From Heracleum sosnowskyi (Eukaryota; Streptophyta; Magnoliopsida; Apiales; Apiaceae): a stretch of DNA of 64,000 bases. The position numbers and the translations under genes were made by a program. Under the pieces are notes generated by a model. That model was not told the DNA's origin, searched no databases, and was given only the letters and a program-made list of their open reading frames with translations. This document shows, piece after piece, positions 21,366 to 34,206 of this stretch. Location of the stretch: contig CM061236.1 in assembly GCA_030848705.1 (NCBI GenBank), forward strand, positions 57,679,481 to 57,743,480, written 5' to 3'. Every line of letters starts with the position of its first letter. The stretch's first letter is position 1.

Positions 21366-21736
21366 GTGCGCTTACTGTAATTTTTTTTACACGAATCAGT
21401 TAACTGATGATGAAAAAATCTTCAATGATATTGTTTCTGTGACCAGTGTTTGTCTCAAGGCTCAAAAAGTAGATTTTTTATGAAATTTCTTTTTAGATTT
21501 CTGTTTGTGGAAAATCTATTGACTTGCTCCTTCATTTTAAAGGATCTGAACGTGTGATCCTTTTCGTGCTTTACCAGTCCTTATTTAGAAAAATTAAATT
21601 AAATATTCATTTTATTTTTGCAGGATGTCATATATCAACTATAGGATCTGGTGGTTTTTTGTTGTTGTCGTCTCTTGGAGGCGTTGTCTGCAGAGTCCTT
21701 AGTGGTTTGTAATGGTTATCATGCTGTTAAGGGCGA

Positions 21737-21903
21737 ATAACAAAGTTGCTCTCTGCGGTTGAAGAAGAGAAGAAAGAAGTTGTTGCTAAGCCGGTGCCAG
21801 AACCTGAGAAAACAACTGAGGCAGCTTCCGTGAAACCACCAAAGGCCGAAGAATGTGATGAAGGTGAAGACGAGGACGAGAACCTAAAAGGAGTTTTGTG
21901 ATA
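21737..21903 (+). other. Possible captured acidic coding segment in CACTA element 1
   Basis: One plus-strand frame reads an acidic and Pro/Lys-rich peptide (LLSAVEEEKKEVVAKPVPEP, then EECDEGEDEDENLKG) with a stop at the end. The composition is protein-like, but I do not recognise the gene. From 21904 to 22184 the sequence is AT-rich with no gene seen. Confidence 0.3.
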
Positions 21904-23351
21904 TAATTTCTTGTCCATACTTATTTTTCGCATATATGTACACCTTTGATTGGATATTTTAACTTAAAAACCAAGTTCCATGTGAATTGTGGTGTAAGTC
22001 GAATGTGTTTCGACTTTACACTTAAGTATTAGATATAAGATGATGTTGCGGTATAAGCCAATTTTGTTTGGGATTCTTTGACTTTTGTTTTGTTTTCAAG
22101 AAAATTTTAAATATCATTTTTGGTTTGTTATGCCTTTGTGCATTGTATATTAAATTTTAAAACAATATATTTCAATCTAGACTAACAAAAAGTGTTACAA
22201 ATATGTGTTGCCAAAAAGATATATAGTATTACAATAGGGATAAAAATTTTGCAGATAAATATTGCTAAAAAAATCAAAAACATTGCAACAGCCATCAAAA
22301 TGTTGCATCATAATGTTGCAAATAAATCAATTTTGTAACATTCTAAGCCAATAAATGTTGCAAAAATGTGTTGCATAATTCTATTGTAACACCTTAAATG
22401 TGTTACTAAAACAGAAAAAGTTTTGCAAAAAAAACGATATTGTAATACTTGACAAATGTTGCAATAAGTACATCAAAGCGTTACTATATGGGTTCGTAGG
22501 CAACGGCCGCAAATGCAACACCGATTTTTGGCTAAAGCGTTACATAAACCTCTATTGTAACACATATGGGGTCTAATGATACACTTTTTTGGGCTTGCAA
22601 TAGGTCAAATATGGTGTAGTGAAAAACTGAATAAAGATATTCTGCAGAATTATAAATAACACAAAGACTTTTCACTTGGTTCGGCCCCTATCAATATCTA
22701 TGGCCTACGTCCAAGTCCCTATGCCAACTAGCACAGAGAATATATTATTAACAATAATAATACACTTACAGTTTATCCGGATTACAAAAATAAGAACCTC
22801 TTGGAAGAACCCTTCCCTTGACACAACTGTCCACTAGCAGTAGAAACTCTAGCTCGCTAGTAACCTTGGTTGAATTTTGTAATCCTATCTATTTGCCACA
22901 ACCTAGCACAAGTATAGATGAAGAAAATTAATACAACTCAATAATAATGAATCTTCTAAAACAGAACTAATTTGATCTTGAATGCTTTTTAGAAGAATAG
23001 AATCTGATTGCTCGAAGTAGTCTGTTGTCACCAATCTGAATGAATATATATTCTTTCTGAAAATAGCTGTTATGAAATTTGAATTGAAACGGCTATAAAA
23101 CAGAAGATAAGGATTAGAATCTGTTATAGAGATTAAGCATTTGATATAAACAGATTTGAATAAGTCTTGATCGATTTAATAGCAGTTAGGATAATCATCA
23201 ATAACAATATCAGATTTGAACAAGTCAAATCTCCTGAAATTAAGTAAGATCAAATCAATTCGTTTAAAACATTCATTTTTCTGATTAAGTTATATCAATC
23301 ACTTGAATAAGCTTTCAGACAATCATCATCATTAAAATCCGGGTATTAACA

Positions 23352-23366
23352 ATCTCCCCTTTTTTT
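23352..23366 (-). other. Polypurine tract of element C
   Basis: On the minus strand AAAAAAAGGGGAGAT ends directly at the LTR start TGTTAATACCC. The interval 23367-23680 is non-coding 3' internal sequence. Confidence 0.85.
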
Positions 23367-23680
23367 ATTATGATGAACCATATCTAACTTAAACTATTGT
23401 GAACTGAAGCTCCCCCTATCACAATGAACTTATAAAATATAAAACAATAAAACACTTAGAGTTCATGTATGATCAAAAATATAGCATCTAACATTTAATC
23501 AGAAATAATGCAACTTATGCATTCCATAAAGATCAAATATCAATCCGTTCAAACCACCTAAAATCAAGCAAAATAGAATAACTTAAGTCTTACAAAAAAA
23601 TAATGTCATAAAAGTTATAAAACCCCATAAAACCAAATCACAATGTCAGATTTCTCCCCCGTTCAAAATCATAAAAAAAA

Positions 23681-25194
23681 TCATTCATCAATATCAACTG
23701 GAGTTTGTTTGGCTTTTCCTTTGCGAGTGGCGGATGGAGGAACAACTGAAGGCTGTCCATATTCTGTAAACATGCTGGAATAAAAACTTGTTGGAGGCGA
23801 TTTCCCATCCCGAGCAGAGAGCCATTCAAAGATCTTATCACGGTATTCTTGAGGATTAAATCCGAGAGCTTCAGGTGGAGGAATAGCTGGTAATGGAAGT
23901 GGCGTAGTGATTTTAGCGAGAGTACTGTCATCCATCCATTCACGCGAGTGCCACTGGAGATCCTTCTTGTGCACCAGGGAAGAAACTTGTTTTGACACGA
24001 ACTTTGTTTCTGAGCTGAGAATATAAAATAACTTAACAAATTCTTTCTCCCAAGCCTTGGCAGCATGAGTTAATCCATCTTGCACATTTCCGAACTCAAA
24101 GTTCATAGATGAGAAAAGCTTTGAGCAAAGAGATTTCAAAAAAATAGCTGAGTATCAACAGATTCAATACGGGAAGTAGAAGACTGAAGTAATGATAAAA
24201 CAAAATCAAGTTTGGAGTTAACAGACTGTAAAAGGTTTGAATTATCTTCAACTTTCTTTGTCAAAGCAACAAAATGAGAACTGTTCTCAAAAGAAACAGA
24301 AGAAGGACCAACAGGAGCAGAGTGAACAGACTTAACAACTGGATTAAAAACCAAAGTTTTGTTCTCTATTTTTAACTTGTTTGCAGTCAAAACTTTTAAA
24401 TCAAAAGAGTCAACAATAGGTTCAGAAACATCAGAAGTAGATAGAACATCAAAATATCGGAATAATTTTGTTAACAAGGCAGGATAAGGCAAATGCATGG
24501 ACTCATGATTAACACAGTGAATTATTTGTTGGATAATAAAGGAGGAAACATCAAAAGAAACACCTGAAACAAAGAGTGCCAACAGTATTGAATCTTGATG
24601 AGTAAGTAGATCTCGACCACTACTACGAGGACAAACATTTGTATGAATTAATCGAAATAAACACAAAGCATTAGGATTAAGAAGAGATACCGATGGTTTA
24701 GAATCATACCTGTCAGTAAGAATTAAAGCAAGTTGTTATTCGTAAGAATAACCTTCAATGTTGGACACAGGTTGGTGTGAATTAGTAAAGGGACAAGGTC
24801 CTTTATCCGGGATAGCAACAATAGAAGACAGCAACTGAGGCTTGAACACAATAGGAATATCTTTAACAGAAGAGTGAATCCAATCACCACGAATTGAGAG
24901 ATGTACATAGAATTCGCGTACCAAGTTGGGGTAAATAAGAGATTCCGGTGACAATAGAGAAACACAACCAACCGAATTGAAAAAATCCACAATACCTGCC
25001 TCCTGGAGTAACGGTAGATCAACTAATCGTTCTTTTATTATGAATCGGTGCACAGACTTCACCAAAGCGTGGCTTGGACTTCCAGAAGAATTATGAGAGG
25101 TGTCAGAAGACACAGAAGCCGGAGCAAACCGTTGTCGTTTGGAAGGTGTTTGAGAGGTAGTCGGGCATTTAGAAGTTTTCTTGGTTTTTGCCAT
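23681..25194 (-). pseudogene. Envelope-like ORF of element C, broken
   Basis: Starts at 25194 with MAKTKKTSKCPTTSQTPSKR, a basic N-terminus. A globular part follows containing NLVREFYVHLSIRGDWIHSS, of the kind annotated as a putative plant transposon protein domain, which is family knowledge recalled rather than searched. An in-frame TAA at 24736-24738 and a frame change near 24137 divide it into three segments (25194-24736, 24666-24136, 24139-23681). The C-terminal segment ends in a short Lys-rich then acidic tail (KGKAKQTPVDIDE). It is much shorter than the A and B versions. The gap 25195-25435 to pol is non-coding. Confidence 0.7.
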
Positions 25195-25435
25195 TGGTAT
25201 GAAAAGGAAAATTTAAAATCAAGAAAGAAGAAAAAAAATATAAAAGAGAATAGGAAGAAGAAGGGATTAAAGAGAAGAGAAGAAATTTGACAATAAAAAG
25301 ACAATGCATGGGGATACGTGAATACAAGCGTGTATCAGTAGGTAAAGTTGAACAGACAGGACTAGTTGTTAAATCAATAAGAAGCAATTAATGTAAATCA
25401 CCAAAACCCAAGGCATAGAAAATAGTAAATAATAA

Positions 25436-27714
25436 TTATAAAGTACACATGCCAAACTCACGTCTTAACATGCAAAACCGAGTTTCAGATAAAGGTTTAG
25501 TAAAAATATCAGCACGTTGATTTTCAGACGGAATAAAAATCAATTGTATATTACCTTTAGCCACATGATCACGAATAAAATGATGTCGAACATCAATGTG
25601 TTTTGTGTGTGAATGTTTGAAAGGATTTTTATAAATATTAATAGCAGCGGTATTATCACAGTAAATAGGAATATTCGAGAATTTGATACCATAATCCGTG
25701 AGAGTTTGTTGCATCCATAAAATTTGAGTGCAATAGCTACCGGTGGCTATATATTCCCCTTCAGCTGTGGATAATGCTATGGATGTTTGTTTCTTGCTAT
25801 GCCATGCTACTAAACAATCACCTAAAAATTCACATGCACCACTAGTGCTCTTTCGATCAACTAAAGAACCTGCATAATCAGCATCTGAGAAACCAGTTAA
25901 ATCAAAAGAAGAGGCAGTAGGATAATATAATCCTAAAGTGCTAGTGCCCTTTAAATATTTAAATATCCGTTTAACTGCATTCAAATGTGATTCTTTAGGG
26001 TTAGCTTGAAAGCAAGCACACATACAAACACTAAACATTATATCAGGACGAGAGGCAGTAAGATATAACAAAGAACCAATCATACCTCGATATTTAGTGA
26101 TATCTACGGATTTACCTTCCTTGTTCGCAGTGAGTTTGACAGAAACACTCGTAGGAGTAGTCTTAGAGGAAATATTTTCTAAATCAAAACGTTTAAGCAA
26201 ATCTCGAATGTACTTGCTTTGATGAATAAAAATACCTGCATCAGTTTGATTAATTTGCAAGCCAAGAAAAAATTGAAGTTCACCCATAAGACTCATATCA
26301 AACTCTTTATGCATACAATCAGAAAACCAATTACATAATGATTCATTAGTCGACCCAAAAACTATATCATCGACATATACTTGAACAAGTAAGAGCGCAT
26401 TGTTTTTATGAAAAATAAAGAGAGTAGGATCGAGTGTACCACGAGTAAAGCCAGTAGTCACAAGAAAATCACTGAGACGATCATACCAACATCGAGGGGA
26501 CTGTCGAAGACCATAGACAGATTTCTTGAGCTTGTACACAAAATGAGGATATTTTTCATGAACAAAACCTGGGGGCTGCTTGAGATAGACCTCTTCTTGC
26601 AAGAAACCATTTAAGAAAGCGCTTTTGACGTCCATTTGATAAAGTTTGAATTGCTTGTGAGCAGCATAGGCCATGAGAATGCGAATAGATTCAAGACGAG
26701 CGACTGGAGCGTATGTTTTATCGTAATCGATACCCTCCTGTTGATTGTAGCCTTGTGCAACTAATCGAGCTTTGTTTCGAATAATATTTCCTGCTTCATC
26801 CTTCTTGTTTTTGAAAACCCAGCGAGTATGATAGAAGCATCCTGTGGTGGAGATACTAATTCCCAGACATCACAGTGTTCGAACTAATTTAATTCTTCTT
26901 GCATTGCCATAGACCATTGTTCACTATGAACAACTTCTTGAACATTGGTAGGCTCAAACTCAGCAACAAAAGCGGAGAAAGCACATAAATTATGTAATCT
27001 ACTATGAGTTGTGATTCCTTGATCAAGATCAGAAAGCAAGTTGTCATGAGGATGATTCTTCACAGTTCTGGATGACTTTGGCAGTTGAATAGAATGAATT
27101 TCTTCTGTATTAGAGTTGTCCATTTGAAATTGATCTGCCTGCATTGGTACTGGAGAAACAAAACGGCTGGGAGAATCTTGAACGAAAGTAGTCGATGAAG
27201 GTGATCCAGAAGTAGAAGTAGAAGCTTTATGTTGAGGAGAAAGAGATTGTCCTTTTTGAGATTGAGGCTGTCTCATTTGAGTCTGAGAAGGAATATCTGT
27301 AAAATCATCCTCGTCTCTGACTAGATCATTGTGAGTCTCATAGAAAGTTATATTGATAGTCTCTTCAACTTTATCTTTAACAGTATTAAATACTCGATAA
27401 GCTTTACTGTTAGCAGCATAACCAAAAAATACCTTCAGCAGCTCTAACATCGAATTTACCTTTATTAGGCTGAGTATCTAAAATAAAACATTTGGATCCA
27501 AAAACTCGAAAGTAACCTATGTTAGGAGTTTTCTGTTTCAATAATTCATATGGAGTTTTCAATAATATAGGACGAATTAAAACTCTATTAAGAACATAAC
27601 AAGAAGTATTTACCGCTTCAGCCCAGAATTTTCGAGGTAGCTTACTTTCATGCAGTAAAGTTCGAGCAGTTTCTTGAAGAGTTCTATTCTTGCGTTCAAC
27701 GACTCCATTTTGTT
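25436..27714 (-). pseudogene. pol: Integrase C-terminus, RT and RNase H of element C, broken
   Basis: The minus-strand reading begins at 27714, fused to the LTR, with QNGVVERKNRTLQETAR, the region of the catalytic Glu of the integrase. A frameshift near 27430 precedes the Ala-Tyr-rich end (NSKAYRVFN). A Ser/Gln-rich linker leads to RT. A TAA at 26884-26886 and damage around 26675-26840 break the RT N-terminus. From 26674 RT-RNase H is open to 25436, with YVDDIVFGS, SDADYAG, AEGEYIA and KHIDVRHHF. Here the RNase H Asp missing in lineage A is present. Confidence 0.88.
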
Positions 27715-28535
27715 CTAAGCACAATATAAGAATGAGTCTGTCTCAATTGACAAAGGGTATGTCTCTTTGTTAAATGGGACTGTCTCAATATGTTATATAT
27801 AAAACAAAAACTGAATAAAGATATTCTGCAGAATTATAAATAACACCAAGACTTTTCACTTGGTTCGGCCCCTATCAATATCTATGGCCTACGTCCAAGT
27901 CCCTATGCCAACTAGCACAGAGAATATATTATTAACAATAATAATACACTTACAGTTTATCCGGATTACAAAAATAAGAACCTCTTGGAAGAACCCTTCC
28001 CTTGACACAACTGTCCACTAGCAGTAGAAACTCTAGCTCGCTAGTAACCTTGGTTGAATTTTGTAATCCTATCTATTTGCCACAACCCGACACAAGTATA
28101 GATAAAGAAAATTAATACAACTCAATAATAATGAATCTTCTAAAACAGAACTAATTTGATCTTGAATGCTTTTTAGAAGAATAGAATCTGATTGCTCGAA
28201 GTAGTCTATTGTCACCAATCTGAATGAATATATATTCTTTCTGAAAATAGCTGTTATGAAATTTGAATTGAAACGACTATAAAACAGAAGATAAGGATTA
28301 GAATATGTTATAGAGATTAAGCATTTGATATAAAAATATTTGAATAAGTCTTGATCGATTTAATAGCAGTTAGGATAATCATCAATAACAATATCAGATT
28401 TGAACAAGTCAAATCTCCTGAAATTAAGTAAGATCAAATCAATTCGTTTAAAACATTCATTTTTCTGATTAAGTTATATCAATCACTTGAATAAGCTTTC
28501 AGACAATCATCATCATTAAAATTCGGGTATTAACA
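27715..28535 (-). repeat. 5' LTR of element C (821 bp, last 9 bases deleted)
   Basis: On the minus strand it starts TGTTAATACCC at 28535 and runs to CTTAG at 27715, where it abuts the integrase. The last nine bases of the full LTR (as at 17716-17724), the primer site and the 5' coding half are missing. Confidence 0.9.
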
Positions 28536-30535
28536 GAACCTACATGTGAATTTGGTGTAGCAGCTTCTGAACCTCTGGTCCCACAAGAACCATCTACTGA
28601 TGAAGACCAATTTCAAGGACAGGACACACAAGAACCTCAAGTACTCTCTACTGAAGCAGTCCTCACTGGCCAGGCTCCACAAGAACCTTTCATTCAAAGT
28701 ATGGAAGAATGCCCAAATGATGAAAGCCAAGCTCTTTTGATTCAACCATTATCCTCCTTTCCTTTGGAACTTGAGGACTCAGGTAATAGCTCTAATCCTG
28801 ATACTGCTATGGTTGTTTATTCTCCTAGTGTCAGTATGACTACTGATAGACCATTACTTGAGGGAACCCCTATTAGTACGACTGCACTCTACTCTTCTCT
28901 GCCATCTCTTATTTCTTCGTTTCTGAGTGCTCTGAGCCTTTTCTGTGAGAATGAGAGAAAAGATTTAGAGAAAAACAGAATTATTGAGAGGCAGTCTCCT
29001 GAACTAGCAAAAGGAGAGATAGAATTGAGTGTGGATGCTTTGTATACCAATAAGGAAAATCTGAATCTCAAAAGTTCAGATACTGTGTTGGTGAGCAGTG
29101 ATGAGATCACTGAAAAAGAAAAGAGAGATTTAGGGATCATTGCTTTTTCTGCAGGCACATCCTCTAATCCTGCAGGTTCTCCTTCTCATTTTGCTCAGGA
29201 TCCGTCTAACGTCTCTAGTTCAGGTTCTGATGACTCTGATCCCGATGACTCTTCCACTGATATATTGACAAGTCATAGGCGTGCTCAGTGGAGTCACTCT
29301 TGGACTGATCCTGCATCTCCTGTTGGGATTAGTAATGTTCATCATCACTTGGCTACTGTTTTCAAGAACATTAAGAATGCAGATCTTCAGACTCATCTCA
29401 AAGGTACTTCTCTCATGCTTAAAGCTATCTTTGAAGAGATTGTTGATGTCAAGACTTCAAATGCCAAGAGTATTGCTGCTGTTGTGGAAGATCATGCTCA
29501 GTCTGTGGCTCGTTAGTCAAGAACCTTTTCTTCTGTTCACAAAGATCATGTCTCCCTTGAACAAAGGATTGCGACTTTGGAGAAAAAGGCTGACTCTATG
29601 GATGCTAAGCTGGACTTACTTATCTATGCTCTTGTTCCTGATGCTGGTACTGATGCCAAAAAGGGGGAGAAAGTAGTGTCAACCAAATGCTCTCCGGAGT
29701 TAGTGTTTCAGAGAAAAGATGATGCTCCTGATGGAGGCTCTAGTCAGAAACAGGCAACTACTGATGTTGTTACTGGTTCAAGAATCTCTATGCCTAAACA
29801 AAGTCAGAAATGGCAGTCAACTCAAGTCTCTGGGTATGGGTCAAGAATGCAATCTCATGATATTATAGTGACAACTGCTGAGCAGGCAAAGAAGTTTCAT
29901 CAAACTGTGAATATTGATAGAGGAGAATATATTGTGCACTATAAAGATCCCAGACTTGAAGCATTTGATGAGCAACAAGCAAGGAGACTTCTTCAAGAAA
30001 TGTATCCTGATGAGGATGTGGAAGAAATGGTGGAAGCTCAAAGGATAGAGTATGAGATGCTAAAATCACAAAAAGGATTTGTCAGGAGTGGAAAGAGAGG
30101 GAACATGACTAGAGGTAGAAGCCATGGTAGAGGAAGAGGAAGAACTACCAAGTTGATCTCAGAACCTCAAAAAGGTATTATGATCAGAGAAGGGTCAAAT
30201 CCTGGTGCAAAATTTTCGTTTGAGCTACCTACTATTTCTGTGAAAGAAAAGGGAAAAAAAGTTCTTGAAGGTCCGTCTCAAATGATTATTACTGAACAAA
30301 TCTCTGCAGAACCACACGAGGAAGTAGAAAAGGAAGATGATATTCTGTTGGTTCAAAGAAGAAGTAGAAGAAAGGAAGATTCAAAGAATGATAGGCAGAT
30401 ATTCTTTGTGAAAACGTCGTTGAATGTAGAAGCATCTGAGAAAGAAGAGAAAGATTATTTTAAATCTTTGCAACGACACAGTTTTACAAAATCTGGAGCT
30501 GTGCTGCAAGAATATTTGAAGAAAAAGGAAGATGC
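28536..30535 (+). pseudogene. Envelope-like ORF of A3, middle part
   Basis: Continues the A3 frame after element C (GAACC duplication at its start). TQEP units continue, then Ser-rich and acidic sequence, then a coiled-coil region. One in-frame TAG at 29514-29516 lies in the coiled coil, and the same frame goes on through DAKKGEK (counterpart of VKKGEK in A1). A basic RGRSHGRGRGRTTK stretch (about 30110-30150) matches the RG-rich tract of A1. CACTA element 2 cuts the frame at 30535; the stop at 30546-30548 belongs to that insert. Confidence 0.85.
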
Positions 30536-31760
30536 CACTACGCCATAGATGGCCTACGGTAACTACTGATCTATGTCACCTTAGACCCAATATAATATTG
30601 CTACAGGCCCAAAAAAGGCTAAGGTAACTTCAGGGCTGGGTTAGTTTCTCTCCCAGTTGCCTTTGGCGTCAAAGGCAACATGTCGCCTACCCTAGGCTAA
30701 CATAGCCTTTTATGTTACCAAAGATAGCCTACAGCAACATAGTAACCACTCTATTTCAACACCAAATCTATGTTACCTTAGATATTAGAATTTTTTGAAA
30801 TCAGTGGGCCCACACGTGGGGCCCACAAAATGTGCACGTTTCAGTCTAGGGTAACACATATTGTAACACCTATTACAACACGCTAGGTGTTGCCAATGAA
30901 GACATTTAGTAACATCATTATAGTACCTAAGGTAACACCTGTAGTTTAACTAAATAAAAATGTAAAGTTTAAATATAGCATTTCCCATTAGAAAAACAAC
31001 CAATTCACACAAACCAAGTACATCATCCAACTACATAATCCCATCATAAACAACCAACTACGTCTCCGATCACAAACCTAACTACATAATCTCATCAAAT
31101 CCGCCAATACCAAGTTAAGAACAAAAGTAATTACAACGTTAAAGTGTACTAGAAGACATAACAAACGCAATAGAAAAACCATGACAACAGTTCAAAAGGT
31201 AATGTTATGTGGATTTTTTAGGACAATGGCCAAGTTGTCCTAGACCTTCCGATTTACGAATATGTTTGAGGTGGAGCCTGAGTAGAAGTTTTGATGAGGC
31301 TCGAGCCATGTTTGCCTATAAGCCAACTCGGACTATGGGATTGTTTGCCACCAGAAACTAGCTCCTCAATACCATCAACTCCTTCTGATGAATTGAGTTT
31401 TTTCTTAATCGTTTCCTTCAAAATAAAGAGATAGTTAGGTGAGGACAGTATACAAAAATGCAAATTGTCGACACTAATGATTACACAAATAAATTCAAGT
31501 AAACATATATATTAGTGATGGTGTTCTCGTTGGTTGAGAAGTTGTGAGTTACTTGGTCATATTATGCACAGAAGTAAGATTTAAGTGCATAGCACCAGTG
31601 CAAATGGAAACAAGACAGCAGAAAGGTTGTGCCACTTACAACGATGACACTCTTAAAGTGATACTAAAACTACTTAAAAGTAATTAACAGAAAAACTAGC
31701 CAGTACATAAATATTGTTAAAGAACTACTTACACAGACAAGGAAGCAATTATATCAGCAT

Positions 31761-31823
31761 TGGTGAAGCTAAGCCCAGCTTTAGACTTGGTGAAGCTAAG
31801 CCCAGCTTTATACTTGGTGAAAT
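31761..31823. repeat. 27-bp tandem repeat
   Basis: Two near-perfect units starting TGGTGAAGCTAAGCCCAGC at 31761 and 31788, followed by a degenerate third. The surrounding 30960-32360 shows no recognisable gene. Confidence 0.7.
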
Positions 31824-32366
31824 TCCCAGTTTTGGTGTCAAAAGAGACATCAGTCCCAAGTGAAGCAACACTAGTTCCAAGCACCCAGAGAAGTTGATAG
31901 TAGGGTTTGGAGTCAACCCAACACTAGTGTTGATCCCAACATAGTCATGCAATATACTATTACTTGTACGGTTTGCAATATATCAGAATAGAACTTCAGT
32001 TATATGAAATCATATGCACACGCAGCAGATAAATCCTAAAACGATCTACGAACATAATATACTTTTACTTGTACTCGAATGTAAGTACCAACAGGTCATT
32101 AGAAAAAATTACAGCAGTCTCATAAGAAACCACAAAATAACAGGCGTCTTTAGTTCATGTTTCTTCACATGTTTAGATAAACTAAATACTCGTATCTTAT
32201 ATTATTCTGGCTCAGCAACTGAGTAGCAGACATTCTCTTATTTATCTTGGACAATTGTTGGTTTGTATTCCTCTTTAAAGCGCATGATATCTAGTTCTTT
32301 GTAGTGTGCACCTAAAATATTTATCAAATATATGTATATATCAACCATGGAAATTATTTTGCTTAC

Positions 32367-33660
32367 CCTCCACAGATGGCTCTCATGTCCATAACATTCC
32401 TCACCGTGGACCAGTCTATACCCATGCCAGTTACATATGACGTGCTAACGACGCGTTTCCAATGTTTATAGTCTACAACAAAGTCATCTGGTGCAGGTTT
32501 TCCATAAATTCCAACCTGTGAACTCAACAACCAGTACGGTGGTTTTTCCATCCTTGCAGGCCACTGTTCTGGCCATTTTGACCCACGCTATGTTGCACCA
32601 GTAGGTATTTTATGCATGCATGCTTGCAATGGTACATTCCTAGAAACAGGACGAATAAGATTGCCAACGATTATAAAACTGAAATCCAATTCATTCTCTT
32701 TCAAAAGATAACTTATTGTTAACAAATATTAAGATGTCGTACATATCTTTTCGTCAAACATAACGCTAATTAAAAAAATATAAGAACTTGCTGAAGAGAA
32801 TCATACCAGGATGCATTTGGATCATCAGAATCTTTGCACATGGGTGGCTCTTCTTCAGATCTTTTTTCATAGCACTCATTACTATCGGGTTTTTGAAATA
32901 CAGCAACACCTACTCTATTTTTTTTATCTTTATAGATTGAAATGACTTCCCAGCAGATCGCTTTTAGTAATTTCTTAATTGCTGCCAACAATTCAAAGAG
33001 AATGCTCAATTTGCATAAATATCAGATGTGTAGTGCAGGATACTGGATACACGGATTCAATGAATTTAATACTATGGAGATTCAGGTGAATACAACATAT
33101 ATTAAAATATTATCAATGTAAATATTAGATGTTATGTACCATAGAAGCCATTAACAAAACTAAAAATTTGTTGTTTATGATTATACAAAAGCGATATATC
33201 TAGTGCTTAAAAAAGAATGGTGTTAATTAAGATAGACTGCACTTTTTTGCAGAGATGGACATATGCAATAAGAGAAAGATAGAAATGTAACCTTCTGTAT
33301 GGTGTCGATGTAGGTAAGAGCCCCTCGAATCATCTGAGTCCCTCAACCAGGAAATGCAAGGTATTCACCGCTAACTTTGACCCAATTTTGGTGTCCCTTA
33401 TACTCTGCGAGCTGTGTGTGGGGGACATTATGGTACCATATCTATACAGCAAAGATCAAGATTCCATATAACCGATAAGAGATGGATACAAAAAAAAATA
33501 ATACTACAAAAGCAATCTCAAACTGTCATGGAAAAGATAATTAAGCACCAAAAAATGAAATCAGGTGTCTCTGAGGCTTCTATACCTTTTCCCTGCTTGT
33601 GGGCCACTGAATTGGACGCTGGTAATTTTCGGGAAGTGAAACTAGGCACCATTGTAACAG
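32367..33660 (-). pseudogene. Captured exons of a PMT-type methyltransferase gene
   Basis: Four minus-strand exon pieces with plausible splice sites match the plant PMT (DUF248) putative methyltransferases, closest to the PMT24/25/26 type as I recall it. They are: about 33650-33586 (LPENYQRPIQWPTSREK then GTATAG); 33441-33292 (IWYHNVPHTQLAEYKGHQNW, with a TGA in the Gly-rich stretch, donor GTTACA); 32981-32788 (AICWEVISI, SNECYEKRS, DDPNASWYDS, donor GTTCTT); and 32639-32367 (PLQACMHKIPTGAT, TAG at 32588-32590, then MEKPPYWLL, GMGIDWSTVRNVMDMRA, donor GTAAGC). The SAM-binding exon between the second and third pieces is missing. The parent family are Golgi enzymes linked to cell-wall polysaccharide methylation. 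This copy cannot make the protein. Confidence 0.85.
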
Positions 33661-34155
33661 AAACCATATCCACACCTGAGAGCATTAATAATTAGTTATA
33701 AATTAAAAATGCAAAACACACTACTCAGTAGGATCCAAAAAATGAAATACTGATAGGATTGAGAAACTCAAAATTAGAGCGGTAACCCAAACTACTTTCA
33801 GTAAATAGTAGGGAAGAAATACTTCCATTAGAAATTATTGTAAGGAAACATCTAGCTTCTTACTGTAAACATAGACAGAAAAGACGAGCGCCCATCATCA
33901 AATGAAACTAAATTTGCACCACATTCACATACTAGTTTATGGTTCTTACTCTAAATTATTACTCCAAATACACATGGCCGTAAGTTGCAGAAAACCTTTA
34001 AATCTTCATTAAACCAATAGAATATATAATCTCTGGATTTAACTACAAGATGAAACAGTTATAAATAGAACCAAAATCGAAGTTACTTTATGGTTTAAGT
34101 TCCTATGTCAAACTCACTGATACTTCAACAAGCAAATATATGCATATATAGCTAC

Positions 34156-34206
34156 AGAGAGAGAGACAGAGAGAGAGAGAGAGATAGAAAAAGAAAGAGA
34201 GAGAGG
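34156..34206. repeat. GA-rich microsatellite
   Basis: GAGAGA runs with interruptions inside CACTA element 2. From 34207 to 34920 the sequence is first rich in AAACCCTAATTTAA-like words (34240-34360) and then very AT-rich, with no gene. Confidence 0.75.

Larger units (their letters stand above)
17819..22621. mobile_element. CACTA element 1 (4.8 kb, non-autonomous, carries gene fragments)
   Basis: The terminal inverted repeats begin CACTACACCATATTTGACC and match for about 32 bases with one mismatch (17819-17850 and 22590-22621). The target duplication is AAA (17816-17818 and 22622-22624); the uninterrupted site can be seen in the other LTR of C near 27811-27825. Subterminal regions are full of short repeats such as GTGTTGCAA and GTTACAA in both orientations (about 17840-18010 and 22185-22560), the usual transposase-binding zone of CACTA elements. 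No transposase ORF is present. It carries exons of an RNA polymerase I subunit gene. Confidence 0.93.
17716..23351 (-). repeat. 3' LTR of element C, split by CACTA element 1
   Basis: On the minus strand it starts TGTTAATACCCGG at 23351 and ends TTAATTTCA at 17716, so it has TG/CA ends. Removing the CACTA element (17819-22621) and one 3-bp duplication leaves about 830 bp that matches the right LTR (27715-28535) along its length. Confidence 0.92.
17716..28535 (-). mobile_element. Element C: minus-strand Sirevirus-like copia element, internally deleted
   Basis: LTRs at 17716-23351 (interrupted by CACTA element 1) and 27715-28535, with a 5-bp target duplication GAACC at 17711-17715 and 28536-28540. 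On the minus strand the order is 5' LTR, C-terminal integrase, RT-RNase H, envelope-like ORF, polypurine tract, 3' LTR. The 5' LTR runs straight into the integrase, so the primer site, gag, protease and most of the integrase are deleted. By eye the two LTRs differ at about 11 of 820 positions. Confidence 0.93.

Noticed and set aside
23638..24066. Alternative minus-strand frame in the element C envelope-like region
   Set aside because: The overlapping frame 24139-23681 has the more protein-like composition and the KGKAKQTPVDIDE tail. The other frame looks like its shadow.
32363..33009. A functional host methyltransferase gene
   Set aside because: The exons lie inside a CACTA element, lack the SAM-binding exon and contain in-frame stops (TAG at 32588-32590 and a TGA in the 33292-33441 exon).
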